Shown here one piece after another: positions 32,449 to 41,504 of a stretch of DNA of 64,000 nt. Both the position numbers and the translations under genes were made by a program. Origin of the DNA: Bradyrhizobium jicamae. GTDB taxonomy: Bacteria > Pseudomonadota > Alphaproteobacteria > Rhizobiales > Xanthobacteraceae. Position 1 is the stretch's first letter. The number at the start of each line of letters is the position of its first letter. The notes under the pieces were generated by a model. That model was not told where the DNA came from and did not search any database. It saw nothing but the letters and a program-made list of their open reading frames with translations. The stretch spans positions 44,266 to 108,265 of the forward strand of contig NZ_LLXZ01000022.1 of the NCBI RefSeq assembly GCF_001440395.1, given 5' to 3'.

Positions 32449-33279
32449 TCACTCTCCCGAAAATACCGGTTTGCGCTTTTCTATGAACGCCTGCACCGCT
32501 TCCTTGTGATCGGCGGTGGTAGTCAGGCGCGTCAGGCGCTCGGCCTCGTGGTCGCGGGCGGTGGCGAAGTCGAACTGGAGCGCCTCGTCGAGGTTGTCCT
32601 TGATGTAGCGCAGCGCCAGCGTCGGGCCTTCGGCCATGGATTTGGCGAGCGCGAAGGCTTCGGCCTGCAGCTTGTCGTCGGGCACCACGCGGTTGACGAG
32701 GCCGAGCGTCTCGCATCGCGTGGCATCGACCTTGTCGCCGGTGAACATCAGTTCGCGGGCCCGCGAGGTGCCGACCAGCCGCGTCAACAGCCAGGCAATA
32801 CCGTAGTCGCCGGAGAGCCCGACGCGGACATAGCCGGTGGCGACGAATGCCGATTGCGCCGCGATCCGGATGTCGCAGGCGAGCGCGAGCGCAAGTCCGG
32901 CGCCGACCGCGGGGCCGGGTAGCGCCGCGATGGTCGGCTTGCGCACCGAGACCAGCGCGCCGGTCAACAGGCGCTGCCGCTCCTGCAGGTCGGCGACCTT
33001 GTCCTCGTAGGACATCTCCATCTTCTTCTTGTCGCGATGCGCGCCCATGCCCTTGACGTTGCCGCCGGCGCAGAACGCTGTGCCCGCGCCGGTGAGCAAC
33101 AGCGCGCCGACCTCGGGGTTCTCACCGCAGGCCTTGATCATGCTGCGCAACGCCGGCGTCAGCGTATCCGAGAACGCGTTGCGCGCTTCGGGACGGTTCA
33201 GCGTGATGATGGCGACGCGGTCGCGGATCACGCAGAGCAGTTCCTCGGTGCCGGTGTCGATTTTGGTTTCGGCGGTCAT
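32449..33279 (-). CDS. Enoyl-CoA hydratase/isomerase (crotonase) family protein
   Basis: This 276-residue crotonase has the first oxyanion-hole region FCAGGNVKGMG and the second PGPAVGAGLALALACDIRIA. Both positions that hold the catalytic glutamates of true hydratases differ (ALALACD, and YVRVGLSGDYG with an Asp), as in isomerase or hydrolase members. The reaction is therefore open. ATG at 33279 (MTAETKIDTG) follows GGGGGAAAC. It is near an SDR and an acyl-CoA dehydrogenase and is probably part of a small acyl-CoA catabolic set. Confidence 0.87.
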   Translation of the reverse strand: MTAETKIDTGTEELLCVIRDRVAIITLNRPEARNAFSDTLTPALRSMIKACGENPEVGALLLTGAGTAFCAGGNVKGMGAHRDKKKMEMSYEDKVADLQERQRLLTGALVSVRKPTIAALPGPAVGAGLALALACDIRIAAQSAFVATGYVRVGLSGDYGIAWLLTRLVGTSRARELMFTGDKVDATRCETLGLVNRVVPDDKLQAEAFALAKSMAEGPTLALRYIKDNLDEALQFDFATARDHEAERLTRLTTTADHKEAVQAFIEKRKPVFSGE

Positions 33280-33319
33280 GTTTCCCCCTGTTGTTGTCCG
33301 TTGCGAAGAGCGATGGTTT

Positions 33320-33413
33320 CGTAGGGTGGGCAAAGCGAAGCGTGCCCACCATCAGGAAACGCATTCGACGAGAGATGGTGGGCACGGCGCTTCGCGCCTT
33401 TGCCCACCCTACG
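33320..33413. repeat. Nested palindromic repeat, GTAGGGTGGGC family
   Basis: The arms cgtagggtgggcaaagcgaag and cttcgcgcctttgcccacccta face each other, with gcgtgcccaccat/atggtgggcacggc as inner arms. It sits between two minus-strand genes. Confidence 0.85.
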
Positions 33414-33433
33414 CGTCCTGCGCGGTGGCCGTC

Positions 33434-34135
33434 TCAAAACTTCTCCACCCACGGCCGCAATTCGACCTCCCAGGTCCAGGCGCTGCGCGGCTGCTGCAGC
33501 ACGTTCCAGTAGCTCAACGCAATCGCGTCGGGATCGAGCATCGAGTCCGGTTTATCGGCGGGCTCGGTGCGGACAGCGCTGCGGATGCCGCCGTCGATGA
33601 CGAAGTGCGCGACGTGGATACCCTGCGGCGACAATTCGCGCGCCATGCTCTGGGCAAGTCCGCGCAGCGCGAACTTACCCATCGCGAACGGTGCCGACTG
33701 CGGATAGCCCTTCACGCTGGCGGAAGCGCCGGTGAACAGGATCGCGCCGTGCCTGTTCGGCAGCATGCGCTGCGCCGCCTGCTGTGCCACCAGGAAGCCG
33801 CCGAAGGCGGAAACCGCAATCGCGTTTGCAACCTCGGCCGGAACCAGATCGGTAAAGGCGCCGCGTGCCCGTCCACTGGCATTATAGACGACGAGGTCGG
33901 GCGTGCCGACCTCGCGCTCGACCATGCCAAACAGACGCTCGACTTCCTCGGCCTGGATAGCGTCGCAGGCAAAGGCGCGGGCGCCGGTTTCGGTGCAGAG
34001 CGCGCCGAGTTTCTCGATCTTGCGCGCGGCGAGCGCGACCTTGATGCCTTCGCGCGCAAACAGCCGCGCCAGCGATGCGCTCAACCCCTCGCCGACGCCG
34101 ACGATCAGGGCAATCTTGTATTTTGGAATTTCCAT
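33434..34135 (-). CDS. SDR-fold protein lacking the catalytic tyrosine
   Basis: This 233-residue protein has an SDR Rossmann fold with a modified cofactor loop (LIVGVGEGLSASLARLF). The NxSG-type segment is VVYNASGRARG, and a Ser in LFTGASASVKGY is at the catalytic serine site. The usual Y-x-x-x-K reads F-A-M-G-K, so the active Tyr is Phe. It may bind NAD(P) without standard redox chemistry, or use a different proton donor. It is grouped with crotonase, acyl-CoA dehydrogenase and alcohol dehydrogenase genes. Confidence 0.85.
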   Translation of the reverse strand: MEIPKYKIALIVGVGEGLSASLARLFAREGIKVALAARKIEKLGALCTETGARAFACDAIQAEEVERLFGMVEREVGTPDLVVYNASGRARGAFTDLVPAEVANAIAVSAFGGFLVAQQAAQRMLPNRHGAILFTGASASVKGYPQSAPFAMGKFALRGLAQSMARELSPQGIHVAHFVIDGGIRSAVRTEPADKPDSMLDPDAIALSYWNVLQQPRSAWTWEVELRPWVEKF

Positions 34136-34293
34136 GGGGCGGTCCTCGGGTGGTGGGACTCGGTATTTAGGAACCCGATTCCGCCTGGCAATCGTCCGCC
34201 ATGGGGCGGCCCTCCAATTATGCGTGTTGACGGCTTGAACGCCTGCGTTATCGGTAGATGATCAAGATCGGGCGGAACGAACAAGGGCTAAAA

Positions 34294-36075
34294 ATGCATC
34301 CACTCATGCAAGATCGCGCAACGGCGTCAGCCAGCCAGCCGGGATTGCTCGCGCCTGACACGACGGGGATGAATTTCTACCGCGCCGATCCGGCGTTGAC
34401 GGATCTGCTGCGGCTGCATCTACCCGATGCGCTGTTCCGTCATATCGAGCCGCATCTCGATCGCCTGGGCGAATTGGCCGGCGGCTATCTCGACGAATGC
34501 GCGCGGCTTGCGGATCGTCACACACCGGTGCTGCACCAGCGCGACAAGTTCGGCCGCGATACCCAGTATATCGAATACCACCCGGCCTATCGCGAGCTCG
34601 AAAAGGCCGCGTTCGGTGAGTTCGGCATTCACGCGCTGTCGATCCGCAAGGGCATCATGGGCTGGCCGGACAAATACCCCGTCGTCGCCAAGCACGCCTT
34701 CACCTTCCTGTTCAATCAGACCGAGTTCGGCATGGGCTGCCCGATCAACGTCACCGACGGCTGCGCCAAACTGCTCAACAATTTCGGCAGTGACGCGCTG
34801 AAGGCAAAATATCTCGACGGACTGACCCAGACCGACATGAGCAAGCTGACCCAGGGCGGCCAGTTCATGACCGAGAAGGAAGGCGGCTCCGACGTCGGCA
34901 CGCTGACGACCAGGGCCGTGCAGGAAGGCGACCACTGGCGGCTCTATGGCGAAAAATGGTTCTGCTCCAATGCCGACGCCAAGGTGGTGATGCTGCTGGC
35001 GCGCCCCGAGGGGGCGGGCCCCGGCACGCGCGGCGTCGGCCTGTTCCTGATGCCGCGCTTCCTCGACGACGGCTCGCAAAATCATTATCGGATCGTGCGC
35101 CTGAAGGACAAGCTCGGCACCCGCTCGATGGCCTCGGGTGAGATCAAGTTCGAGGGCGCGATCGCGTACGCCGTCGGCAAGCTCGACCGCGGCTTCGTTC
35201 AGATGGCCGAGATGGTGAATTCGTCGCGGCTCTCCAACGGCGTCAAATCCACCGCGCTGATGCGGCGGGCGCATCATGACGCGATGACGGTGGCGAAGAG
35301 CCGCGTCGTCTTCGGCCAGCGCATCATCGACCTGCCGCTGGCGCGGCGGCAATTGATGAAAATCATGCTGCCGACCGAGCAAGCGCTGTCGATGAGTTTT
35401 CTTACCGCAGACGCGCTCGATCGCGCGGAAGCCGGCAGTCAGGATGCAGCGGCGCTGCTGCGTATTCTCACCCCCACGCTGAAATTCCGCGCGACGCGCG
35501 ATGCGCGGAAAGTCTGCGGCGACGCGCTCGAGATGCGCGGCGGCATCGGCTATATTGAGGAGTTTGCCACCGCCCGGCTGTTGCGCGACGCCCATCTCGG
35601 CTCGATCTGGGAAGGCACCGGCAACATCGTCGCGATCGACACGCTGACGCGCGCAGTCGGCCGTCACGGCGCCGATGCCGCACTCGCCGCCGATCTGCAC
35701 GCCCGCCTCGACGACAGCGCCAACGTGCCGCAGGCGTGGCGCGACCGTTTGCACCAATTGACCGATCGTGCGGTCGGTTTCGCGCGCGAAGTCGCCAGCC
35801 GCAGCGACAATGAGGGCGATGCGCGGCGCGCCACCAGCCTGCTCTATCAGGTCGCCAGCGCCGTCGCGCTGGCCTGGGAGGGCGGACGCATCCACGAGAT
35901 GCGCGGCGACGCCAAACGGCTATTGCTGTCGCGGATGGTGATCGACCATCGCATCTCGACGGGCGATCCGTTCCGTTTAACGGAAAATGCCACCCAGCGC
36001 GCGATCACTGATCGTCTGCTCGGCGAACGCGATGTCGCTATGGCCGAGGTTGGCGAATTGCTTGTCGCAGCGTAG
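34294..36075 (+). CDS. Acyl-CoA dehydrogenase family protein, AidB-like
   Basis: This 593-residue protein is longer than ordinary acyl-CoA dehydrogenases (about 380-420). It has the AidB/ACAD11-type N-terminal domain, then the core with FMTEKEGGSDVGTLTT and the C-terminal signature EMRGGIGYIEEFATARLLRDAH followed by IWEGTGNIVAID. AidB-type proteins bind FAD and in E. coli belong to the alkylation response; in soil bacteria many act in catabolism. The ATG at 34294 follows AAGGG; an in-frame ATG 36 bases earlier is also possible. Confidence 0.88.
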   Translation: MHPLMQDRATASASQPGLLAPDTTGMNFYRADPALTDLLRLHLPDALFRHIEPHLDRLGELAGGYLDECARLADRHTPVLHQRDKFGRDTQYIEYHPAYRELEKAAFGEFGIHALSIRKGIMGWPDKYPVVAKHAFTFLFNQTEFGMGCPINVTDGCAKLLNNFGSDALKAKYLDGLTQTDMSKLTQGGQFMTEKEGGSDVGTLTTRAVQEGDHWRLYGEKWFCSNADAKVVMLLARPEGAGPGTRGVGLFLMPRFLDDGSQNHYRIVRLKDKLGTRSMASGEIKFEGAIAYAVGKLDRGFVQMAEMVNSSRLSNGVKSTALMRRAHHDAMTVAKSRVVFGQRIIDLPLARRQLMKIMLPTEQALSMSFLTADALDRAEAGSQDAAALLRILTPTLKFRATRDARKVCGDALEMRGGIGYIEEFATARLLRDAHLGSIWEGTGNIVAIDTLTRAVGRHGADAALAADLHARLDDSANVPQAWRDRLHQLTDRAVGFAREVASRSDNEGDARRATSLLYQVASAVALAWEGGRIHEMRGDAKRLLLSRMVIDHRISTGDPFRLTENATQRAITDRLLGERDVAMAEVGELLVAA

Positions 36076-36126
36076 GCTGATTTCAGTACTGGTTCAAAAA
36101 TAACAGAAATATAGAGGGAGCACCCG

Positions 36127-37215
36127 ATGAAGGCCGCCGTTCTGCATGAAGTCAACCAGCCGCTGGTGATCGAGGATGTCAGCGTGCCGAACCCCGGCCC
36201 GCGCGAAGTCCTGATCCGCACCCGCGTCGCCGGCCTCTGTCACTCCGACCTGCATTTCATGGAAGGGCTCTACCCGCATCCGCTGCCCGCGGTGCTCGGA
36301 CATGAATCCGCGGGCGTGGTCGAAAAGGTCGGCTCCGACGTCACCTATGTCAAACCCGGCGATCACGTCGTGACGTGCCTGTCCGTGTTCTGCGGCACCT
36401 GCGACAACTGCACCACCGGCCGCACCGTGCTCTGCACCGACACCACCGTGAAGATGCTGCCCGGCGCGTCCAATCGCCTGTCCTGGGCACGGTCGGAGAA
36501 ACTCAACCAGTTCCTCAATCTCTCGTCTTTTGCCGAGCAGATGCTGGTGCACGAAAACGCCATCGTCAAAATCCGCAAGGACATGCCGCTGGAGCTGGCG
36601 GCGCTGATCGGCTGCGGCGTCATCACCGGCTATGGTGCGGTGGTGAACACGGCCAAGGTGCAGGCCGGCGAGACCGTGGCGGTGATCGGTTGCGGCGGCG
36701 TCGGCATGGCCGCGATCAATGGCGCCGCGATCGCCGGCGCCGGCCGCATCATCGCAATCGACACCAATCCGGCCAAGCTGCAATTGGCAACAAAGCTCGG
36801 CGCCACCGACATCGTCGATCCCGCCCGGGGTGATGTGGTGCAGCAGGTGCGCGAACTCACCGGCGGCGGCGTGCATCACTCCTTCGAGGTGCTGGGCCGC
36901 AAGGAAACCGCCGAGCAGTCCTTTGCGATGCTGGCGGCGGGCGGCACCGCGACCATCGTCGGCATGATCCCGTTCGGCCAGAAGATCGAGCTGCACGGCT
37001 TCGACTTCCTCAGGGAGCGCCGCATCCAGGGCTCGTCGATGGGCTCCAACCATTTCCGTGTCGACATGCCCCGCCTCGTCGAATTCTACATGCGCGGCAA
37101 GCTGCATCTGGAAGACTGGATTTCGGCCAAGCTGAAACTCTCAGAAATCAATGAGGGCTTTGCCAACATGAAAGCCGGCAAGACGCTGCGCAGCGTGATC
37201 ATGTTTGATAGCTGA
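36127..37215 (+). CDS. Zinc-dependent alcohol dehydrogenase (MDR family)
   Basis: This 362-residue medium-chain dehydrogenase has catalytic-zinc ligands in GLCHSDLHF and GHESAGVVEKVG and structural-zinc cysteines in FCGTCDNCTTGRTVLC. The NAD-binding motif is VIGCGGVGMAAINGA, with an acidic residue after beta-2 (IIAIDTNPAK), favouring NAD. It resembles class III-like alcohol dehydrogenases used on aryl or alkyl alcohols. It follows the AidB-like gene by 51 bases on the same strand. Confidence 0.92.
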   Translation: MKAAVLHEVNQPLVIEDVSVPNPGPREVLIRTRVAGLCHSDLHFMEGLYPHPLPAVLGHESAGVVEKVGSDVTYVKPGDHVVTCLSVFCGTCDNCTTGRTVLCTDTTVKMLPGASNRLSWARSEKLNQFLNLSSFAEQMLVHENAIVKIRKDMPLELAALIGCGVITGYGAVVNTAKVQAGETVAVIGCGGVGMAAINGAAIAGAGRIIAIDTNPAKLQLATKLGATDIVDPARGDVVQQVRELTGGGVHHSFEVLGRKETAEQSFAMLAAGGTATIVGMIPFGQKIELHGFDFLRERRIQGSSMGSNHFRVDMPRLVEFYMRGKLHLEDWISAKLKLSEINEGFANMKAGKTLRSVIMFDS

Positions 37216-37224
37216 TGACGACGT

Positions 37225-37324
37225 CGTCATTCCGGGGCGATGCGGAGCATCGAACCCGGAATCTCGAAATTATGTCCGGCACAAGATTCCGGGTTCAGCC
37301 CTGTCGGGCTGCCCCGGAATGACG
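37225..37324. repeat. Nested palindromic repeat, CGTCATTCCGGGGC family
   Basis: The outer arms cgtcattccggggc and gccccggaatgacg are exact inverse complements, and inner arms aacccggaatctcg and agattccgggttca pair. A second copy is at 50318-50397. It lies between convergent genes. Confidence 0.88.
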
Positions 37325-37332
37325 CCCATATT

Positions 37333-37686
37333 TCACCGCGACACATGCGCCGACACCGCCAGCCACCTGCCGTTCTGCCTCGCCCAGCAATCGGTATAGC
37401 GCCCATGCGCCGGCTGGTCGTCGGCGGTCGTATAGCTGGTGGCGGCGTGGATGATGGCGAAGTCGCCGAGCACGCGGATCTTGACGTCATGCGCGGTGAG
37501 ATTCCTGATCGTCACCGGCACGGCGGTTTGCTTCAGGAACGCCGCGCGATCGACCAGCGACTTGTCGGGATTCGAGCAATAGAAATCGGCGGCAAGAATT
37601 TCGTCGAAGCGTTTGACGTCGGAGTTCTGGACTGAATTCACGTAATCGCGGTTGAGCGCGGTGAGTTCTTCGATGTCGTTGCTCAT
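37333..37686 (-). CDS. NTF2-like (DUF4440/SnoaL-type) protein
   Basis: This 117-residue protein begins MSNDIEELTALNRDYVNSVQ. It has the cone-fold pattern RFDEILAADFYCSNPDKSLVDRAAFL followed by VRVLGDFAIIHAATSYTTAD-like strands and ends WARQNGRWLAVSAHVSR. GGGAG precedes the ATG at 37686. The open frame runs on upstream into a palindromic repeat and should not be extended there. No reaction can be assigned. Confidence 0.82.
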   Translation of the reverse strand: MSNDIEELTALNRDYVNSVQNSDVKRFDEILAADFYCSNPDKSLVDRAAFLKQTAVPVTIRNLTAHDVKIRVLGDFAIIHAATSYTTADDQPAHGRYTDCWARQNGRWLAVSAHVSR

Positions 37687-37708
37687 GGTGTTCTCCCGAT
37701 CTCTCCCG

Positions 37709-37792
37709 GTCATTGCGAGCGAAGCGAAGCAATCCATCGTCCCGCACAGGGAAAGATTAGATTGCTTCGTCGCTGCGCTTCTCGCAATGACG
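37709..37792. repeat. Nested palindromic repeat, CGTCATTGCGAGCG family
   Basis: The left part gtcattgcgagcgaagcgaa with gcaatccat faces attgcttcgtcgctgcgctt with ctcgcaatgac. It is the same family as 24120-24232. Confidence 0.85.
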
Positions 37793-37812
37793 CCGCAGGT
37801 AAGTTTCGTCCC

Positions 37813-39285
37813 TCAATCGTCAAACATCGACGGCGGTTTGAACCCGCCGAATTCGCGCTCGATCAGCTCGGCGAGTTTCAGCGGTGTGCGATCCTCCAGC
37901 CAGGGGCCGACGATCTGCACGCCGATCGGCAGTCCGTTCGGCGAGAATCCGGTCGGGATCGCAGTGGAGGGCAGGCCCGGCAACGTAGCGATGCCGGGCC
38001 AGGAGAGCATGTCGGGATAGACGTGGTCCTTGCCGTCGATCCTGATGCGGCGCTGTTCCTGGTCGTCGGAGTGATCGTGCGGATAGGCCGGCGTCGGCAT
38101 GATCGGGCAGATCACGGCATCATATGTCTTGAATAATTCGCGCCATTGCGCCCGCAACCGCCCGCGCGCGCCGTCGTCCATCAGCCAGTTGCGGTGGCTC
38201 TGCGCTATGCCGCGCAGCCGTTCCGCGGCAAGGCTTGTCTCGCTCGCCGGCAGCACAGCGACCGCGGCCTGCGCGCCCTCATAGACATCAGGCGTAAAGG
38301 AAGCGCCGAGAAACGACATCAGCATCCGCATGTAGAGCCGGGAGGTATCGGCAAAGTTCGGCAACAATGGGCTCTCGCGGTCGATCTTGACGCCGGCCTT
38401 TTCGAGATTGGCGGCGAGCTTGTGGATCGTGCCGCGCACCACCTCGTCGGTCGGCATGACAGGATCGGTATCGACCACCAGCACGCGAAAATCGTTCAGC
38501 GTGGTGTGACGTGGAGCCGGCAGTGCGAGCCTGTAACCCTTCCCGGCCTCCAGCGGATCGGGGCCGGCGATGGTGTCGAGCAGCAGCGAGAGGTCGGCGG
38601 CGCTGCGGGCCATCGGGCCGATTACGGCAAGGTCGCGATCGATCGGCAGCGGCTGAAACGGCGGCGGCGTGTGGCCGCGCCCGGGCACCAGCGCAAAGGT
38701 CGGCTTGTGCGCATAGACGCCGCAGTGAAACGCAGGCACGCGCAAGGAGCCGCCGATGTCGGAGCCGAGCGACAGCGGGCCATAGCCGGCGGCGAGCGCT
38801 GCTGACGAGCCGCCGGAGGAGCCGCCCGGCGTGCGGCCGAGATCGAACGGATTGTTGGTAGTGCCGTAGATCTCGTTATAGCTCTGCCAGTCGCCGAGCC
38901 CGAACGGAACGTTGGTCTTGCCGATGATGACGCCGCCGGCGTCCTTGACGCGTGTGATCGACAGTGCATCCTCCACAGGCCGGAAATCCTTTTGTGCCGG
39001 AATGCCCCAGGTCGTCGGCAGGCCCGCGATATTGTAGGATTCCTTCACGGTCAGCGGGATGCCGAGCAGCGGCTTCCTGACGCCACGCGCGAGTTCAGCG
39101 TCGGCGGCGCGGGCGGCAGCAAGGCCGCGCTCGAAATCGCGAACGCAAATCGCGTTGATCTTCGCATCGTGCCGCTCGATGCGGCCGATTGCGTCCTCGG
39201 CAAGCTCGACCGCCGAGACCTTTTTCGCGGCAAGTGCGGCCGATAATTCGACGGCGGTCTTGAAACTCCATTGCGATTTGGCCAA
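37813..39285 (-). CDS. Amidase (amidase signature family)
   Basis: This 490-residue amidase has the Ser-cisSer-Lys triad: Lys in IPLTVKESYNIAG, cis-Ser region in TPGGSSGGSSAALAAG and nucleophile Ser in LGSDIGGSLRVPA. The TTG at 39285 is chosen as start because GGGAG lies 7 bases before it; the frame continues 24 codons upstream without a ribosome site. Unlike the 8055-9467 amidase it has no small AtzG-like partner. It is divergent from an orphan binding-protein gene. The substrate is unknown. Confidence 0.88.
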   Translation of the reverse strand: MAKSQWSFKTAVELSAALAAKKVSAVELAEDAIGRIERHDAKINAICVRDFERGLAAARAADAELARGVRKPLLGIPLTVKESYNIAGLPTTWGIPAQKDFRPVEDALSITRVKDAGGVIIGKTNVPFGLGDWQSYNEIYGTTNNPFDLGRTPGGSSGGSSAALAAGYGPLSLGSDIGGSLRVPAFHCGVYAHKPTFALVPGRGHTPPPFQPLPIDRDLAVIGPMARSAADLSLLLDTIAGPDPLEAGKGYRLALPAPRHTTLNDFRVLVVDTDPVMPTDEVVRGTIHKLAANLEKAGVKIDRESPLLPNFADTSRLYMRMLMSFLGASFTPDVYEGAQAAVAVLPASETSLAAERLRGIAQSHRNWLMDDGARGRLRAQWRELFKTYDAVICPIMPTPAYPHDHSDDQEQRRIRIDGKDHVYPDMLSWPGIATLPGLPSTAIPTGFSPNGLPIGVQIVGPWLEDRTPLKLAELIEREFGGFKPPSMFDD

Positions 39286-39465
39286 GCTGTGCTCCCGCTC
39301 TTTCGTTCGATGCAGGCCGCGGATGATGCTCAGTTTGGGCACGCGCGGCAAGAGCAATGGCTGTACAGTGGCTTATCAGCCATGCTGCCAGCCGCCTTGG
39401 CGAAGCTGCCGTTCGCGCGCTAGTCTCCCGATCAACAAAAAATGAAAACAGCGCGGGAGGCTCTG

Positions 39466-40467
39466 ATGAGATCGGCGTGGATCGCAGGCGTCGTGGCGGC
39501 CGTCACGATCGGCAACGCGACGATGGCGGCTCGCGCCGCCGAGATCAGGCTGGCCGAACAGTTCTCGATGGGCTACCTGCAATTCAACGTCATGAAGCGC
39601 GACAGGCTGATCGAGAAATACGCCAGCCAACGCGGCCTCAGGGATTTCAAGGTTTCCTGGCAGCGCTTCAACGGCCCGGTGGCGATGAACGAGGCGCTGC
39701 TGTCCAATTCCACCGATATCGTCAGCGGTGGCGTGCCCGGCCTGATCACGCTGTGGGACAAGACGCGGGGCACCTCGTTCGAGGTCAAGGGCATCTGCGC
39801 GCTGAGTTCGCAGCCGTTCCTGCTCAACACCGCCAATCCAAACGTTAAATCCATCAAGGATTTCACCGAACGCGACCGTATCGCGGTGCCCTCCATAAAA
39901 GTGTCGGTGCAGGCGGTGCTGCTGCAGATGGCGTCCGCGGCCGCCTTCGGCGATGACAACTACGCCAAACTCGATCCCCTTACGGTATCGATGTCGCCGC
40001 CGGACGCGACGATTGCGCTGTTGAGCGGCGCGGGCGGCATCAGCGCGGCCTTCAGCGTGCCACCATTCCAGTTTCAGCAACTGGAGCAGAACAACATCCG
40101 CACCGTGCTGTCGTCGTTCGATGTGCTGGGGCCGCACACGTTCACGGTGGCATGGACCTCGGCGCGGTTCCGGAAAGAGAATCCCGAACTCTACGCCGCC
40201 TTCCTCGACGCCGTGAAGGAGGCGACCGCGATCATCGCGGCCGACCCGAAGGGGACCGCGCAGAGCTGGATCAACGACAGCAATTCCAAGCTGCCGCTGG
40301 AGATGGTGACCAAGGTAGTAACCGCTTCCAATGTCGAATGGACGATGACGCCGGCCGCGACGATGAAATTCGCAAAGTTCATGCGCCGCGTCGGCACCAC
40401 CAAGAACGAGCCGGCCTCGTGGAAGGAGATGTTCTTCCCCGAGATCAGCGATCTGAACGGGAGCTGA
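39466..40467 (+). CDS. ABC transporter substrate-binding protein, NitT/TauT (SsuA-like) family, orphan
   Basis: This 333-residue protein has a signal peptide ending MAARAA and mature start EIRLAEQFSMGYLQFNVMKR. Family features are FNGPVAMNEALLSNSTDIVSGG and the domain-crossing NPNVKSIKDFTERDRIAVPS. The ATG at 39466 follows GGGAGG at 5-base spacing; an ATG 24 bases earlier is less likely. No permease or ATPase genes adjoin, so it either uses a distant transporter or has another role. It is divergent from an amidase that could act on its ligand. Confidence 0.88.
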   Translation: MRSAWIAGVVAAVTIGNATMAARAAEIRLAEQFSMGYLQFNVMKRDRLIEKYASQRGLRDFKVSWQRFNGPVAMNEALLSNSTDIVSGGVPGLITLWDKTRGTSFEVKGICALSSQPFLLNTANPNVKSIKDFTERDRIAVPSIKVSVQAVLLQMASAAAFGDDNYAKLDPLTVSMSPPDATIALLSGAGGISAAFSVPPFQFQQLEQNNIRTVLSSFDVLGPHTFTVAWTSARFRKENPELYAAFLDAVKEATAIIAADPKGTAQSWINDSNSKLPLEMVTKVVTASNVEWTMTPAATMKFAKFMRRVGTTKNEPASWKEMFFPEISDLNGS

Positions 40468-40478
40468 CGCGGGAGCCC

Positions 40479-41450
40479 TTAAGCCGCGCCGATCAATATC
40501 CCCACTGCCAGCACGATGGCGCCGCCGAGCACGATCTGGAACACGGCCTGCAGGAACGGCGTGTCCATGTAGCGCGCGCGGATGAAGGCGATCGCCCACA
40601 ATTCGAAGAATACGACGATGCCGGCGATCGCGGTCGCGATCCAGAACGCGTTAGGCCAGGAGTCAGGAACGAGGTAGGGCAGCGTATGGCCGATGCCGCC
40701 GAGCGTCGTCATCAGCCCGCAGGTAATGCCGCGCAGCCAGGGCGAGCCGCGCCCGGTCAGCGAGCCGTCATCCGACAGCGCCTCGGCAAAACCCATGCTG
40801 ATGCCGGCGCCGATCGAGGCGGCAAGCCCGACCAGAAACGTCTGCCAGTTCTGATGCGTGGCGAAGGCTGCGGCAAACAGCGGCGCCAGCGTCGAGACCG
40901 AACCGTCCATCAGTCCGGCGAGGCCCGGCTGCACATATTGCAGCACGAACATGCGGCGCCGCGTCTTGTCTTCCTCTGCGCGCACGTCGGGCTTGAGGAT
41001 CTCGCCGGTCAGCTTGACTGCCAATCGCTCGTGGCCTCTTTCCTCCTCGGCGAGGTCGCCGAGCAAGCGCCGCACGCCGACGTCTTCCGCCTTTTCGCTG
41101 GCCTTGGCGTAGAAGCGCTCGGCCTCGAGCTCCATCGTCTCGACTTCCTTCCGGATGGTGTCGAGCGGCAGGTTCTTGGTCAGCCAGATCGGACGGCGCT
41201 TCAGAAAGCCCTTGACGTCCTCGCGGCGGATCGGCGGCAGGTGTGGGCCAAACCGCGTCTCGTAGAGTTCGAGCAGGCGATGGCGATGGCCGCGTTCCTC
41301 TTCCGCCATCTCCTCGAACACCTTTGCCGTATCAGGATAGCGCTCCGCGAGATCTTCGGCGAAGGCCATGTAGATGCGGCTGTCCTCTTCCTCGGACGCG
41401 ATCGCAACAGCCAGCACTTCGCGCTCAGTCAGATCGGCGAAATTCTTCAC
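40479..41450 (-). CDS. mbfA: Membrane-bound ferritin-like iron exporter MbfA (rubrerythrin-VIT1 fusion)
   Basis: This 323-residue two-domain protein has an N-terminal rubrerythrin-like di-iron domain ([48 protein letters not shown]). It is followed by a C-terminal VIT1/CCC1 membrane domain ([21 protein letters not shown] onward). MbfA exports iron and protects against iron and peroxide stress in Agrobacterium and Bradyrhizobium, where Irr represses it (established). The start is GTG at 41450. I saw no complete Irr box upstream. It is convergent with the orphan binding-protein gene. Confidence 0.93.
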   Translation of the reverse strand: MKNFADLTEREVLAVAIASEEEDSRIYMAFAEDLAERYPDTAKVFEEMAEEERGHRHRLLELYETRFGPHLPPIRREDVKGFLKRRPIWLTKNLPLDTIRKEVETMELEAERFYAKASEKAEDVGVRRLLGDLAEEERGHERLAVKLTGEILKPDVRAEEDKTRRRMFVLQYVQPGLAGLMDGSVSTLAPLFAAAFATHQNWQTFLVGLAASIGAGISMGFAEALSDDGSLTGRGSPWLRGITCGLMTTLGGIGHTLPYLVPDSWPNAFWIATAIAGIVVFFELWAIAFIRARYMDTPFLQAVFQIVLGGAIVLAVGILIGAA

Positions 41451-41504
41451 AGGACGCCTGCCTCTTCTTGTTTTGGAATTCTCTCATGTTGGCGTTTACC
41501 GCGG

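Noticed and set aside
37687..37737. N-terminal extension of the NTF2-like gene (MDCFASLAMT...)
   Set aside because: These codons come from the palindromic repeat; the ATG at 37686 has its own ribosome site.
41471..41487. Possible Irr box upstream of mbfA (TTTTGGAATTCTCTC)
   Set aside because: Only one half site is similar to the TTTAGAA-type element; the second half does not match, so it was not annotated.
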